Below, in pieces: positions 12,735 to 25,200 of a DNA stretch of 64,000 nt. The position numbers were made by a program, and so were the translations under genes. Position 1 is the first letter of the stretch; every line of letters starts with the position of its first letter. Source of the stretch: Branchiostoma floridae. Taxonomy: Eukaryota; Chordata; Leptocardii; Amphioxiformes; Branchiostomatidae. The stretch covers positions 10,909,518 to 10,973,517 of the forward strand of contig NC_049988.1 in NCBI RefSeq assembly GCF_000003815.2. The letters are read 5' to 3'. Under the pieces are notes generated by a model. It was not told the DNA's origin. It worked only from the letters and a program-made list of their open reading frames with translations, and ran no database searches.

Positions 12735-15700
12735 ATCTGGTCAGCTTCCACGGAAACGGGCGTGCCCCTGAGGAGGGTGGGGGGCGGAGGCGTGTCCTTA
12801 CTGAGATGGTCACCTGATGGGAACAAGCTATTTGCAGCCACGCCTTCTTCACTCTTGAGGTAAGCTATAAGTATGACATACAGATTTTTAATCCGTAAAT
12901 GCTCTTCAATGAGTGTGTTAAGTTCTACTAAACATGATTCTGCCAGGTTACTTATATCTGCCATCCTAACAAAATCCATCCAAAGAGATGTTCACTGCAA
13001 CATCCCCAGGTGTAATGCACTCCAGACCTGCATACCTTAATTGTGCATATCTTGGGGGTGCTGCACTAGAGATCTTTTAAACACAAAATATTTTTTTTCA
13101 AAATGGGGGTAAATGTAGCCAGGCAAATAGATATTGATCGATGTCCTGTGACACACCGGCTGTCAGTCAATAATCTAAGAATGATAGAATTTACCTACAT
13201 GTACTTCCTGTTTACTGGGTGCCAGCTAGCAGACTAGCATGGAATGACAATTCCATTAGAAGACTTGGAAAGCAGTGTGATAACCGATTTCTTCACCCAG
13301 AGTTTGGGAGACGGAGACCTGGACATGTGAGAGATGGACTAACCTGGCAGGGAGATGTCAGGTGAGGATCATCATATTTCTCTATAAATCAAATAATAAA
13401 AACATATTGAAGTTCCAGTGTTGCAGTTATCTTGAAGGATGGGAAAGGATCTTGGATGTAAAAGTAGTTTGAATTTATCATAACAAATCTAAGAGTACTT
13501 TGTTACTTTTGGGAAAATGATTTCTTGTCCGTTTTATTTCTATTCTCACACAAAGACCCCTGGTCCATTAGTACTAGTTGTATAGCCGTAATGTGTTTTA
13601 TTTCTATTCTCACACAAAGACCCCTTGTCCATTAGTACTAGTTGTATAGCCGTAATGTAATTGTCATGTTTGAAAGTAATGTCGAATTTTGACATTCATC
13701 CAGAAACTAACCGTATGAGATAATAATTTTTTTTTATTTATTTTATAGACTAAAAAAGGTCATTATCTTATGCATTCCAGTTGAGCACAATCTGACAAAT
13801 GGGCCAAAAGCTTTTTCACATATGGTATAGAAAAGTATTTGAGATTGTTGTGTGTTCAATGATGAACATGTTCAGAAATAATGGTGTTGCATCCATTTTG
13901 CACCTATCATTTTGCTGCAGTCCTCTTGTTGGAGCCCAGATGGCGCTGTTTTACTGTTCACAGTGGCAGATGAGCCTGTCATCTACTCCATCACCTTCCC
14001 TAGAGATGCAGGTGTGGTCTGGGTTTTTTTCCTTAACTATATAGTCAGTGTTGATGAAGGTTAGACATCCAGGTAATAAGATATGCCAAAAAGCAATCAC
14101 TGGAGTATTGCCAACTGGTTATGATTTTGGAAACCTTCAGACAATTCAGATAGCATCCACTATTTCTCACCTTGTGACACTGAGGAAAGCTGGCGAAAGA
14201 GCAGGCCATTTCCAGCTGTTGCGTGGTTTCTTTCTAGTACATATAACTATTTGTAGGGTAAAGCCTAGTAATATAAAGTACAATTGAATGTGATTTGATG
14301 TATAACTTCTTTCTGAGTGCCAAAGACAAAAGAATTTTAAAAGCCTGCAGAAACTACAGGTCTCATCATTTTGCATTATATCACTAATTTATAGTTAATG
14401 TTTTCTGTCTGTAACTCAGTTGTAACTTGTCCACTTGATTGTATTACATTCCCTAGATGTGGTGACATCAGTTAAGGCTGGGTCTAAGTCAGCTGTAGTC
14501 TGTGTGGATGTGTCCCAGGTGGCTGTGGAGGTGGGGGAGGAAGTCCTGAAGTAAGTCACAACATTATGATTATGATATGTAACGTTACAGTCTTGCAAAT
14601 AAGATATGTGCATGCCATCCTATGTAACACACACTGGTACGTTAAGAAACTGGATGGCTGTCATTTTGACCAATAGGTTTTCATGATTTATATCACAAAG
14701 ATGGCGGGGTTGACAGGGCCGTGAACATGCGGCATAATTCAGCTCCGATTATCCAACTATAAAAGCAAAGACACGGCATAGCTGTGCTTATTTAGGAAGT
14801 TTTATAGATAGCATTCTCATCTGTGGTGGTATCTTTTCACATTTCGTATTTGACGATGAATTATTTAATAGTTTCCCGGGCCATGTTCTCGATATGTTCG
14901 CTCGTCAGCATGCACGGAAGGCGTCAAACTTGTGTACTTTTTTCAATCGTTATCTGGTGGGGCTTACCAACTTGGACACATACTCTGACTTTTCAGTTAT
15001 TTACAACAAGGTTTAGTCCATAACAAGTTGCACTTATTATGTGCAGACACTTATGCATATCTCCGCAAAAATGATTTTAAAATCCTACCGGACTTTGGAC
15101 CCCTACCGGACTTTGGACCCCTCCCGTTATAATCTAGGATTGAAGGGCAAACAGGTTGTTATTTGGAGTCTTCAATAGTCTTTGAGAATATCAAATTTGA
15201 CAAGTTTTCCAGTGTAGATAGCATGATTCTTAAAGCACTTAGAATATACTGTAATATATAGAACAAATTTGCCCCTTTCACCATCTGGAAGTTTGGAGTA
15301 ACATTTGTTGAAGTTCTGTTTTAAGCTCTCCCTTACTTTCCTTCTATCACAGTGTTGGAGGGAGTGTACACTCCATGGTGTGGGATCCTACAGGGGAGAG
15401 ACTGGCTGTCATGTTTACAGGTGAGGGAAAATGAAAGTATTGTTATCTGTTTGTTTCTTTACCCTTAAACTGCCAGAGTTTCAGCACTTAAAATGCTATC
15501 AGTGCCATGGTTGGCTGCTGACCTCCAAAAAGAACCCCCTGAACAAGGCCGAAGTCCCTAACTTCCGGGGTTCGTGGGCCACGCGCGCGCAAAGTTGCTA
15601 CTTCAGGGAATACGCTATCCCGGATATATCCGGGTGCGGCACACAGGACATGTATATGTGTGCCGGATATACATTTTTGTATCCAGGTTTGGCAGTTTAA

Positions 15701-17020
15701 GGGTTAAAGTTTGTTCTCGTGTGTGTTCAACTTATTCAGGAATTGTCTTGATTGTCTCACTTATGACATTCAGATCTAGAAGTTTACCAGTCAAATTGTT
15801 ACTGAGTGTATATTTGGGAAGATCAGTATTTGTTAAAGTGGCGGTATGTTGTGTTGTTTCCAGCTGACCCAGAGAAAGGCACCACGTCCCAGCTGATAGC
15901 GCTGTTCCGCACCAGGCTACACCCTGTACTGGAGATCATGCCTTGGTGAGTCACTCAAGTGTCTCTTTTCCATGTCCAAAACATGACATTACATGGACGT
16001 CACACTCATTTTTCTGTTCTTGACCTGTCACACCTTTGACACTCTGTATATGCAGTAACAAACACAAGTTCAGAGACAAAAGAAAAACAATGAAAATACG
16101 AATCAGCTTGAATGTCTCAGTTGATGCACAATTTTTTCAATGGACAAGAGTTTGTTTTTGCTCTCAAAATTTTATTAGTAATGTATCCATATTAGGAGAG
16201 AAAGTAAAAAATCAGTTGGCTACATTTATGAAAGTTTTGTTTAAACTTACTCGAGTTTGACAGTAAAAAGGATGATAGAGAAAAAAAGCAGGTTTGTTGC
16301 AAGCTGTCTAATGCAAATAATCATGTCTGTACCATCCCTTTTCTTGCCAGTGGTTTCATCCGAGGAGAGCCTGGCGTGTCACCAGAGCTGATCAGCTTTC
16401 AGGAGAGCTTTGAATCCGGAGCGCTGCTGGCTGTGGTAAGACAATATAAAGAACACTTATTAGCATATCTTTATCATAAGGTAACACAAGATATCTTGTA
16501 GCTGCAGAAAGTACTGAACTGGTGTAAGACCGCAATACAGCATGATGGACAAATTCCTTCCCACCTCAGTCAATCTTAGAAATGCAAAATAAAGATATAG
16601 AAATGCAGAAATTTGACATGCAGCCACTTTCTCCGAAGTGGAACAGCTAATTACCATGCTATCATTGGTTGAACTGCTATTTGTGATGGACAGTACTAGT
16701 CAGGATTGGTCAATTTACAAAACTTGCTGAAATTTTTTTCAACATAGACTTGTAGCTGCCTCTATGCAATGCAACATTTAGGTGCAATTTTGTATCTTAA
16801 TGCTTTGGAAGACGTCTATGCTGTTGTTGTTTTTAGTGTTCTGTGCATATGTTGCAATCATAACAGAAACCCCAACATTTTTGTATTTCAGTGCTGGTCC
16901 AATGGGAAGCTGTCTTTCATCCCGCTGATGTTCGTCCCCTCTGATGACGTCAACAGAATCCCTCGTAACGGTTTTGGCAACGGCACCGTTTTCACAGGAC
17001 AGATGTTTTCTCAGCAATGA
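12735..17020 (+). CDS. AAAS: ALADIN (AAAS) nucleoporin, C-terminal part, eight exons
   Basis: Exons: 12735-12859, 13301-13361, 13921-14011, 14457-14550, 15353-15420, 15864-15945, 16351-16435, 16892-17020 (TGA 17018-17020). All introns are GT-AG and all phases agree, giving 244 residues plus stop. The sequence follows vertebrate ALADIN closely: a WD-type segment with [14 protein letters not shown], then [62 protein letters not shown] and a final segment [21 protein letters not shown] is a WD-repeat (beta-propeller) protein of the nuclear pore complex, anchored through NDC1 (family knowledge). The human protein is about 546 residues, so the N-terminal half is absent here. The exon just before 12,735 should encode the preceding WD blade; I could not find it in the 12.7 kb upstream. 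Introns carry a 64-bp tandem duplication and a MITE. Confidence 0.93.
13531..13658. repeat. 64-bp tandem duplication in an AAAS intron
   Basis: 13,531-13,594 is repeated immediately at 13,595-13,658 with a single mismatch (ctggtcc versus cttgtcc). This is a recent local duplication lying in the intron between the second and third visible AAAS exons. Confidence 0.95.
14050..14115 (+). repeat. Dispersed repeat fragment shared with 46.9 kb
   Basis: The block around catccaggtaataagat followed by gccaaaaagca also occurs near 46,905-46,965, where the second part (ctgctttttggc) is inverted. It is a fragment of a multi-copy element inside an AAAS intron. Confidence 0.55.
15457..15709. mobile_element. 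MITE-like element in AAAS intron
   Basis: About 20-bp terminal inverted repeats: ctttacccttaaactgcca at 15,457-15,475 and its near-perfect reverse complement at 15,690-15,709. The core is about 210 bp, more GC-rich than the flanks, and has no ORF with a recognisable domain. It lies in the intron 36 bp after the exon ending at 15,420. Confidence 0.75.
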
Positions 17021-17324
17021 AACAGGACAGAATCTAACTAGCAAACATAAACCGAGAATGATCGAACATAGCTTACAAAACATTCCCACAAAAATGCAAG
17101 AATGTACATCATACAACATTTTGTTGCTTTGGTACTTGAACTGTACCAAATTATTTGGACTAGGTAAGGGGTTGTCAATATTTTTGTATTCTGCCTTTAT
17201 TTAGATATGAGTATTGAAATACAAAAGGTGTAGTATCATGACAAAAGACAATGGAAATACAATGAAATTTGACAAAAGTTTACAGCTTATGCGATGAAAT
17301 TGGGCTCTTATCTTCTTTTCCATC

Positions 17325-18258
17325 TTAAAGGGGCATTCCACTCCAGAAGGGAGTCTTGTTTTCCAATAGATAATGTGTCAATGAATACATAATCTGCCGA
17401 ATTTTGTGGCATTCACCTTGGGATGAATTGTGGGATGTGTGTTTTTTAAAACAATATGACACTCACTAAACCCATGCAGACCCTTGCCATGCATTCCCTA
17501 TATGTGCATTCCCTATACACCTTTCTCACGCGGCGGCCATGATAGATCGAAGAAGAGGTCAATGAGGCAAACAGACAAAACTTATTTCTAAAATCAGGTC
17601 CCATTTAGTTTTCCCCCAAACCACACAAATTTTCATGATATAAGATAGAATAATAAATATTACAAGAAGTGTTATGCACCGAAAGATGTAGCAATTTAGA
17701 GTAGTGTAGACTGACCCCATAGTCCCTTAAGAGATGCAAAATAACAACATAATAATGCAAATTTTTAACGAATTTGCAGCCATTCACTTATTGGTCGATT
17801 TCCTAATTGGCAGGCTACCATTGGTCGAACTGCTAATTATGATGGACAGCCTTTAGTATGCCACATTGAACTCGTTTTAGATCTATCATGGCCGCCGCGT
17901 GAGAAAGGTGTATATGCATAGACACCTTGTTTATCGTGCATATTTTCGGAATAAATGAGGTTCGCTAAGCACACCGAGAAGGCAAATTGCTCATAAGATA
18001 GCAAAGAATACAAGAACAAGATGAGGTTTCTTAGCGAACCTGAAATTGATTTTTTAAAAAGTTTTGCATTGTATTCAGCCATAGGATTAATTCAATTAGA
18101 GGGTACTTGGGGAGTTTAGTAGAAGATTGGATGCTTCTGAGGCACTTGGAGCAACTGGGTACTTGATCGTATGATGTGAAGTAGTATGCATTTATTACTT
18201 CCTAAAATTAATATCTATCAGAAAATAACACTCCTGTGTGGAGTGGAATGCCCCTTTA
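17325..18258. mobile_element. TTAA-flanked inverted-repeat element (piggyBac-type MITE candidate)
   Basis: TTAA followed by aggggcattccactcca at 17,325-17,345 is mirrored exactly at 18,238-18,258, which ends in TTAA. Perfect 17-bp terminal repeats with TTAA on both sides are the hallmark of piggyBac-like insertion (established knowledge). There is no transposase ORF. A second MITE (17,516-17,912) is nested inside, so this outer element is the older one. It sits about 300 bp after the AAAS stop codon and may lie in the 3' UTR or just beyond it. Confidence 0.75.
17516..17912. mobile_element. Nested MITE, copy 1 (33-bp perfect TIRs, TA ends)
   Basis: The ends read tacacctttctcacgcggcg at the left and the exact reverse complement at the right; the full inverted repeat is 33 bp and perfect. 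TA at each end suggests Tc1/mariner-type TA target duplication. No ORF with transposase features is present. A near-identical copy is at 54,775-55,160. Confidence 0.88.
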
Positions 18259-19088
18259 AGTAGTAAATCATGGTTATATATATCATGCTAATAGTTATGG
18301 GAGGTCAATGGTGTATTTGAGAAAATAAACCCATGCATTTCTAATCTTACAAGACGTTTTGTTTCACTTTTTTGTCTGTTTTTAACCTATTATCTCACTG
18401 AATCAGAACAGCTAGCAGCACATTGTCTTGGGATAAGCATATCTTTCTCCATGCTGCATACATATACATGTTGAAAATACATTATATGATCAGGATAGGC
18501 TGTCAGATGTTTGCCATTGTTTTTTTCTTTTCATCCTTACTGTCTTGTCTAGTAGACAAGTAATGGTTGGTAGAACCTCTTATGATGCAGATGCCATACA
18601 CGCTTTATATGCTATTAGAAAAGCATGTGATTGACTTAACAACTGCAGATACAAAATTGCAGATGTAAAAATATCGTTGAGGTAATGTGAACAGTTGTTC
18701 AAATTCGAAGATCATTTTTTTGCAAAGCCTCCTTAAAAATTTACCCTTAAAAGCTCATATTATACTACTACCGAAACTACTGTTAGTATGCCTATCAGTG
18801 CGCATGCCTTGTTGGCCATATCGTGTAAGTAAAATAGGCCGTACCACGAACAATTTAAAGCCTTTAGAGTAGAATATGTATTACTAACATTTTACACAGA
18901 CCCTCTGGTCACAAAGTTCAAGTGCACAAAGGTCGAAAAACATTACGTCATCCGGGATTTCCACCTGTTTCGCCCCCTGAGGATTATGGGTAAACTGCTT
19001 TTCATTGCTACTCAATAGGCCTATATGCGGGACTTCCCATTGCTACTGAGTCATTGTTTCGCTGGCGCAGGGGTTTTTACCCTGCGTA
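18259..19088. other. Intergenic region between AAAS and the OTU/NHR/PUB gene
   Basis: AATAAA-like sequence near 18,324 could serve AAAS if its 3' UTR reads through the MITE. The last 150 bases before 19,089 become GC-richer, consistent with a promoter. No other feature seen. Confidence 0.4.
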
Positions 19089-19203
19089 ATGTACCGTCTT
19101 GCCAGAACTGATCTCAACATCGTTGTGGAGGGTTGTCTGTGCAAGAACTGCCCTACCTTTGAAGACAGCATTGTCAAGAACTGTCGAAGTAAAGTTACGA
19201 CAG
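19089..19203 (+). CDS. Putative first coding exon of the OTU/NHR/PUB gene
   Basis: ATG at 19,089 opens 38 codons ending in phase 1 at a good donor (ACAG|gtgagg). It joins in frame to the acceptor before 23,222. The peptide begins MYRLARTDLNIVVEG and has closely spaced cysteines (CLCKNC, then NC), perhaps metal-binding. Against it: the intron would be about 4 kb, longer than any other in the gene, and an internal Met in the next exon could be the real start. Confidence 0.45.
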
Positions 19204-22200
19204 GTGAGGTCGGTACGTTTTTCTATTGCTTTCACTTTTGCGTTACTTCCGGGTTGCGTGCTCTCTTTTACAACGCTATATACGGTGGCAATTTATGTTA
19301 GAACTGCTAGCCATAAAACACATACGCAATACTGTAGTTGTAAAGAAAGCATTGGCCGATTGGGATTTTATTCTTGTTCCGGTTTAGCCGTGCTACACTG
19401 CCATTTCATAGATTCAACAGTAGGCACGTACTATTATTTAGCTCCTTTGCGCTTTACATGCAAAGCACATCACGACACTGAGCTGAAACTTAGTAGTAAA
19501 AATCGTGCATTTTGAAGGTTGTATTGCTTTAATAACTTTCAGACAACGGCATTAAGCCTTACACGCCGTACGTTGAATGTATAGTCTTTTATGTAGTCAT
19601 ACCGTAGTAAATGTGATAGTCATTATTGAAAGTGAAAGTGCGCAATGGGAAGCCCGTCTGTGTCTCACTATATAAAGTTCAGGGTTTTCTGTTCCTCTAC
19701 TGCACCCCATTCCATTGGATTGGTCTCTGTGGCGCTCCATCTATTAAGAAATGTGTCATGTATGTATAAATCGGCTCTCAGATTACGAGGAAGTTCGCAG
19801 GTGTGTGCAAGTAACTTGCTGTCTCATCAATTTGAGGAGCGTTTACGACTTGAATTGACGAAAGTCCTGTTTTTTGGTAGCGTAAAGACCCTTAATACAC
19901 GTAACATACCACTTAATTCAAGAAAAGGCTGTTCATTTTACATGCACAACGTATGCATTCATGGGGAATTTCCGAGCAGACCATAGATACGATACCACGT
20001 CACGTACATGTCTAAAGGTCGACCGAACCATGACCGTATAAACACAGCTCATTCAAGTCATACCAGCTTCTACGTGTCTCAGCTTTAAAAATATTGAAAT
20101 CCACCGGTAGTGGTAATGGTAGTAATATGGAGGATTTACTCATTAACCCTCCGTCAGAGAGGAGAGCGCAATTGCGCAAGCTACATACGTATATTCGCTA
20201 TTCCACTAGAAGGCGATTGCGTTGCGATCTCACTGCGACATAGATTGGACTTGTGTGACCCTTAATTGATTTCATAATCTGAAGATTATGCATAATGTAA
20301 AACATGACTGTAAAGACAACAAAAAAACACATATCTTTAAAAAAAAGATTTTTTTCGTGAAATTTGTTTAGCACTCTGTCAACTTATAGAACGCGGCGCA
20401 GTCATAGCGAGGTGGTATCGAGGTCCCTAGGATGCGGTGACAACGACAAAAGAATAGGGGCTTGCGGTGGTAGAAAATATAAAGAATGTGGCTGATGAAT
20501 ACATAAGCGATTAGGAATGCTCTATTTCATACATTTTTGCGTGTTTTTGGTAGTTGTTTTGAAACGGGAAAAGGGGAAGTTTATCTGCTTTGGACCATGA
20601 ATGGGAACCCCCTCGATCATGTGACCCTGTCTCGTGGCCTCTGAACCTGCAACACAAATACAGAAACGGGAACTTCCAAACGGGGGCGGGGGCTAGTCAT
20701 AGTAAGCATGATGTAGTGTCCACAAGTATCATTACGTGCTTCGTGGCTACATTAGTCTCATGAATAAATGCTCGCTGCTATTTGAATGGGAACTTACACC
20801 TGTAGGAGGCAAATGCTGGAAACATTTACAGTAAGAAACACATTTTTGCCATTGATGTTTGTGTAATTTCCGGTGTCGAAATGTTTGTCAATTGATAATG
20901 ATAATCAGAAAAATCCTAAAGTGGTACGCAAACTATATAATAGTCTATATAATTACAATACTATTAATTGCTGATTATAATGGTAGATATAACATACTAT
21001 AATATTATCAAAAATGACGCAAACAATACGCGCATTTGAAAACGCAACATTGCGCACAATGTGTGACTTAACTTTCGACAGAAGCAAAAGTCGAAAGGGG
21101 TACAGGGATCGCCATATATGTATATTTTATTTTATTTTAAGCCTTACTTTATGCCTATGACTAATGTCTTCGACAGCCATGGACTTATGACGTTCCCTAC
21201 CATTATATTGGTAGCCATAGAGGTTATTTACACATAGCTGAGCATTTTAGTAGCTTTTTCTCAAACACCAAGGACACTGTGCACTAAGGTTAACGTGTGG
21301 AAATGACTGTCAAAAAAAAAAACAAGAACCCATTAAATTTGTTATTCTCAAAATGTAATGCCTCGCCCATTTATATACACAATGGTTTGACGCTCCTGAC
21401 TTAGTACAAAGGCCATTGACATTACGTCACTGCTATACGTGCGTTGTGATATGCTAGAGCGGAATGGAAACAGGTCTGACTAACTAACAAACACATGACA
21501 CGGCTAGTTTCTATTGTGTCTGAGCCCCCACCCCCTCACACACTCCCGTTGTTGACTGGATAAGTCATCATATTACTTTAATATCGTTGAATTTGAGCAT
21601 GCTATGATAGAACCAACCACTAACTTAAACACTTTGTACCACACATGCACGACTGGCTCAATAGTGCCTTACCAAAGCCTTGCGCGACGAACGCACGATG
21701 ACTATGATGTGACCGTGCTCTAAGTGACTGGTTGACTCACAGATCGCACACGAATGGAGACCACAATACATCTAACTTTTAATAGTATGTTGCTGGTAAC
21801 ACATATTACACTCTGTAATAGCGGATTCTATCTGAAACTTACTTTTCTGTTCACGAAACTTTTACAGTTCCTAGCGTAACTATTGTATTGTGCATCTTAT
21901 TACCTGGATGGCTAACCTTCGTTGACACACCTTGTCATTGTTCTATTACTAGTGTGCCCTTTAGCTTTATGCTTCCTTTTCTGTATGTATACCGCGACCA
22001 TCAGAGTCTTACCAGTTTTATATCTATCTGGTATTATTCCCATAAAGAGGGAATTTTCATGACGTTTACGATATCTTCCTCCTCTTTTATAATACTCAAT
22101 AGTAATGGTATTTGTAATCTAAAGCAACTAGCTAAAAATACTAGACTGAGTGTTATTCGTTCCAGGTTAATTGTCTGCTCCATTCCGATTCAGACTAGAA

Positions 22201-25200
22201 ATCTAAGATTTCACCTCCGATTTTGACGAACTATATAACACAACCGTGTCTATTTCCCTCACAACAAACTTCACTCTCAGGTACATACCATTCTGATTTA
22301 TTTCATATGCCAGCGTTCACTTCCTGCCAGCTTGCTGAAAATTTGGACGAAGATCAGCTCAACCCTCACATCCTGCCAGTCTGGGAGTTACTTTCTGATG
22401 CGTACTTCTCCTAAATAACTTTATTTCTAACTTGGTTTATAGTTCCCCTCTCCCCCAAATCCTTGAAATGGTACATACCAAAGTGTAAAGTGTACGTGTA
22501 ATGTTTATGATTACAGAGTGTGACGTCATCTGTGACGCCATTGCTGCGCCGACGCAGTAAGACATGGAGAACTACCGTGACGTCACAGGCATGGTTCAAT
22601 TCTACTTTCTCGCAAACCACCGAAACCTGACACTCAAATCTAACAAATAGTTGTTTTGTCATGCATGGAAAGGCAACGACATTTAAGTGCTATGCATCAC
22701 GTACAAAACACAATTTTGCCGGGTCTATTGTTTTATGATTTTCGTCCATGGGTACAAATCTCAAATTAAGCAAATCAAGTGCAATATCCTGTATTTAAGT
22801 TCATAGCAACTTACTTAGAGTTATGTGATACTGATATTAGATTTCTCGTTCTTGCTGTCACTCTTAGAACGACTGTCATAGTACCACTTCCTGATCATCA
22901 ATTCTGATATGAAGATCTCTAATCTATATCTTACCTGTGCTATTTGATTAGACCCCTTTCCACAAGACGGCGATCGCTGGACGGCCGCACAGCGACTAAA
23001 GTTGGATTTGTGTAACACTTGAGTTCGAATTGTAATATAATGCCAAGATGTAAAAGTATGATTTGATATACATCAAAATAAAATCTTAAGAAATTCTTCA
23101 TCGATGAAATTCGTTGAGCGATCTGTCAAATCTCTGGTCGAGTGGCTGTCGCAAACTCTTGTGGAAAGGGAGTGTAAGTGAGTACGTCGTGATTTCTATT
23201 AACAATCTATCAATTCCACAGGTGAAGGCGGAGTTGTCGTGGACCCGCCCCCCGAGTGGCATCCCGGTCTGAAGATGGGGAATACTTCAACAAAACCGGA
23301 GGGGACCGGAAATGGCGACCAGACTACTTCCGCCCAAGATTCCGACTCCGGCACAGATTTAAACGAAGATGCTGCAAACAGTCACGGTAGGTAACATGGG
23401 GGTTTGCGATTCTTTTGAGGTAAACATTTGTGAACAACTTCCTCGGTTGAATATGCAATGTACTTTAAAAGCAAGAAAATTGCTTTTGAAAACGGTGATA
23501 AAATAGCAAAGGTAAGGGACCCGGTTTCAGCACCAAGGACATCGCCCCCGAACAAATCGCCACTTTTTATTCCGGGCGCTGCTCAGCGCTTTAGCTAAAA
23601 TAACTCATAAAATTCACTCGGAATAAGTTATTGCGTCTTATTTGTATCTTTCTTCCTCTCTGTTTCGCCCTGTTTAGATGACGAAAACGCATCTGATGAT
23701 ACAACCAAGGCCCCACAGTCTATTTCAGAAAAGCCTGGTCAGCCTGACCAAACTGAAGACATAGAGGCAGAAAACACAGCAGTAACAGGTAACCACTGTC
23801 ACTGGCATCAATATATCAAAACTGTACTGAAGTGTACACGTTGTTTACTTTGCGATAAGGTTCTGCAGTTGTCAATCTCTACTGCTAGCATACGTAACAC
23901 ATTCGTTCAGCTTCTATTGGTGTCGGTACCCTTTACACATTGCTGTATATTTTCCATACATGCGTTAGTTTTCTGATGCGAGTGTTATTCCTCAGCTATG
24001 CGAATATTTTGACATGAATTCTTCATATTTCTATCAGGTGTTGTGACAGAAAATGAACTTTTGTCTCCAGAAGCACCAGTAGGCCCTGAGAAAGATGGTG
24101 CCACTCCTGGCGGTACCAACACCCCAGACCCGTCCGAGACGACTGCAGATCAACCGGAGGCAGCGACCATTGAGGTAAGCTTGGAAGAATACCATCAGCT
24201 AAGCATGCGGCGCTCTAGACTCTGAAACACCTTATTTCCTAAACATTTCTAACGATATTTTCAGCTCTGATGTATCACTTGTTCCACAGGATGAGTTCGA
24301 GTCCTCTGAGGTTGTAGAAACTAGAGCGGATGGTACGGCTTCAGCGGATGCCACTGGTGCCGCTGCAGCTACAGTTACGGATACAACACCTGAGGCAACA
24401 GAAGCTACAGAACAACCCTCACCCGCAGTGCCATCAACAACAACCACATCTACAACGTCTACGGAAACACTGACAGCCAGCTATTTTCAAGCAGCAGGTT
24501 TGCGGGCTTATTTATGTGACTAATGAAATGCCCCATATGTAACATTGCCTCCTGGCAACTGATAATAGTAACTGTCTGAATAATGACCTTTTGGTTCTGA
24601 AAAGGCAATAGCGTTACATCTTTATATGTGTTTTTGTACTTTTACATAGAGAGACTCCAAGATGTTGTACTGGATGTAGAAAGACCGATTCTAAAAAATA
24701 TTCCACTCTGTAAAGGATGCTAGTTATACTTTCCTTTCTTGACGATGTTTTCCACAGGTATGGACCCAGGGATGTTGCAGCTGCTAAAACAGATGCACCC
24801 GGACATCTTCAACCAGATGGAGGCCTACAACAGGCTGGTGTCCCACGTCAACACGCTGGGCTTTTCGTTCCGTAGCAACGTGCCGATGGACGGTAACTGC
24901 ATGTTTCACGTGGTGGCCGACCAGCTGCGGCGTACACAGGGGCCGGAGATGACTCAACAAGAACTCAGGAGCAAGGCGGTGGACTACCTGAGGGACCATC
25001 CTTTTACGGTAAGGGCTACATGATAAATAAAGTCTTATTTGATAAATCAAAGGAAACTAGTTAACGTAGCGTGTGTGGTTTAGTAACCCTGCCCCACCTC
25101 CAAGAAGTCATGAGTTCTGACCCAGGCTGTGTCACTAGACATACACGCTTCTGAAAGAGGGTTGCAGTCTTTAGTACTCTTTAGTACGGGACTTTAAGCC

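Noticed and set aside
18030-18258. AAAS polyadenylation inside the MITE
   Set aside because: No clear AATAAA lies within the element. The nearest good one is at about 18,324, and I cannot tell where the mRNA ends.
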